A stretch of DNA of 29,158 nt from Proteobacteria bacterium SG_bin5 (GTDB lineage: Bacteria > Pseudomonadota > Alphaproteobacteria > Sphingomonadales > Sphingomonadaceae): contig LWDI01000043.1 in NCBI GenBank assembly GCA_002083475.1, positions 406 through 29,563 on the forward strand. Direction: 5' to 3'. The notes beneath the pieces are model-generated. The model made no database searches. It had not been told where the DNA came from and worked only from the letters and a program-made list of their open reading frames with translations. The translations under genes and the position numbers were made by a program. Shown one piece after another: positions 28,946-29,158 of this stretch (positions are counted from its first letter, which is position 1; every line of letters begins with the position of its first letter).

Positions 28946-29158
28946 GCCATTCTCCACGTAACGAGGCCCCGCCTCGGTCGCCCGAGCCGGAACCGGTGAT
29001 ACCGCGCGGAACGAACGGGCGGACCCGCCGACCACGCGGCAATTGTCCGTCAAAGGGGCATGGGAGCGGCGACTCAGACGCCACGGCAAACCGGCGCGGG
29101 ACCGCTGAAGTCCGGCGAACGGCAAGTTCCATTCCCCGTCTAGACAGGAAATTAAGCG
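28946..29158 (-). promoter_or_regulatory. rplJL leader region (candidate L10 autoregulatory leader)
   Basis: The 213 bases upstream of rplJ contain no credible gene and several GC-rich inverted segments, in the place where L10(L12)4 binds its own mRNA leader in most bacteria. The region is cut by the window edge. I could not confirm the conserved leader structure by eye, nor find a firm promoter. Confidence 0.4.

Overview
The window reads as chromosome of a sphingomonad (Alphaproteobacteria, Sphingomonas-like). Base composition is very GC-rich, GTG and TTG starts recur, and short palindromic intergenic repeats of sphingomonad type are frequent. The strongest evidence is a serine palmitoyltransferase whose PLP-binding and catalytic residues (H149, D221, H224, K255, R368) sit at a constant 10-residue offset from those of the Sphingomonas paucimobilis enzyme. 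No transposase, integrase, phage gene or CRISPR array was seen, so this is core or near-core chromosome with some accessory-looking small genes.

Layout. Positions 1-4.5 kb (+): the 3' end of glnE, a Bcp-type peroxiredoxin, an M23 peptidase, an A-type Fe-S carrier (ErpA-like) and exonuclease III. Positions 5.0-5.9 kb (+): three tandem small secreted proteins sharing a C-x14-C motif. Positions 5.9-13.6 kb: a sphingolipid region made of a GNAT-type acyltransferase (probable ceramide synthase), a divergent membrane desaturase/hydroxylase, LptG- and LptF-like permeases, serine palmitoyltransferase, its acyl carrier protein, and an SDR reductase (probable ceramide reductase). The reductase overlaps proB, and obgE lies upstream. 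Positions 16-18.7 kb: TetR and GNAT genes, rpmA-rplU with a clear promoter and terminator, and hspQ. A tRNA-Ser(CGA) follows at 18.86 kb.

Positions 19-24 kb form an oxygen/redox control block, all on the minus strand: FixL (haem PAS sensor kinase), FixJ, a receiver-only response regulator (FixT-like in setting), an FnrN-type Fe-S regulator with a Cys cluster, and a tandem universal stress protein. An FNR-type box lies between usp and a divergent 36-residue one-helix membrane mini-protein. A perfect FNR-type palindrome lies just before the next + strand gene, an ABC ATPase lacking a canonical signature and switch histidine. That gene is followed by a periplasmic thioredoxin and a CcdA-like electron conduit. 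Positions 26-29 kb hold rmuC, a repeat-rich spacer, and rplL and rplJ with part of their leader.

How the genes work together. SPT, ACP, the acyltransferase and the reductase would build (dihydro)ceramide, the precursor of the glycosphingolipids that replace LPS in sphingomonads. The adjacent LptF/LptG pair is a candidate exporter component for that lipid. FixLJ and FnrN would sense low oxygen in two tiers, and the two FNR-type boxes suggest that usp, the mini-protein and possibly the ABC-thioredoxin-CcdA genes are local targets. Regulation and lipid export are inference; the gene family assignments are mostly firm.
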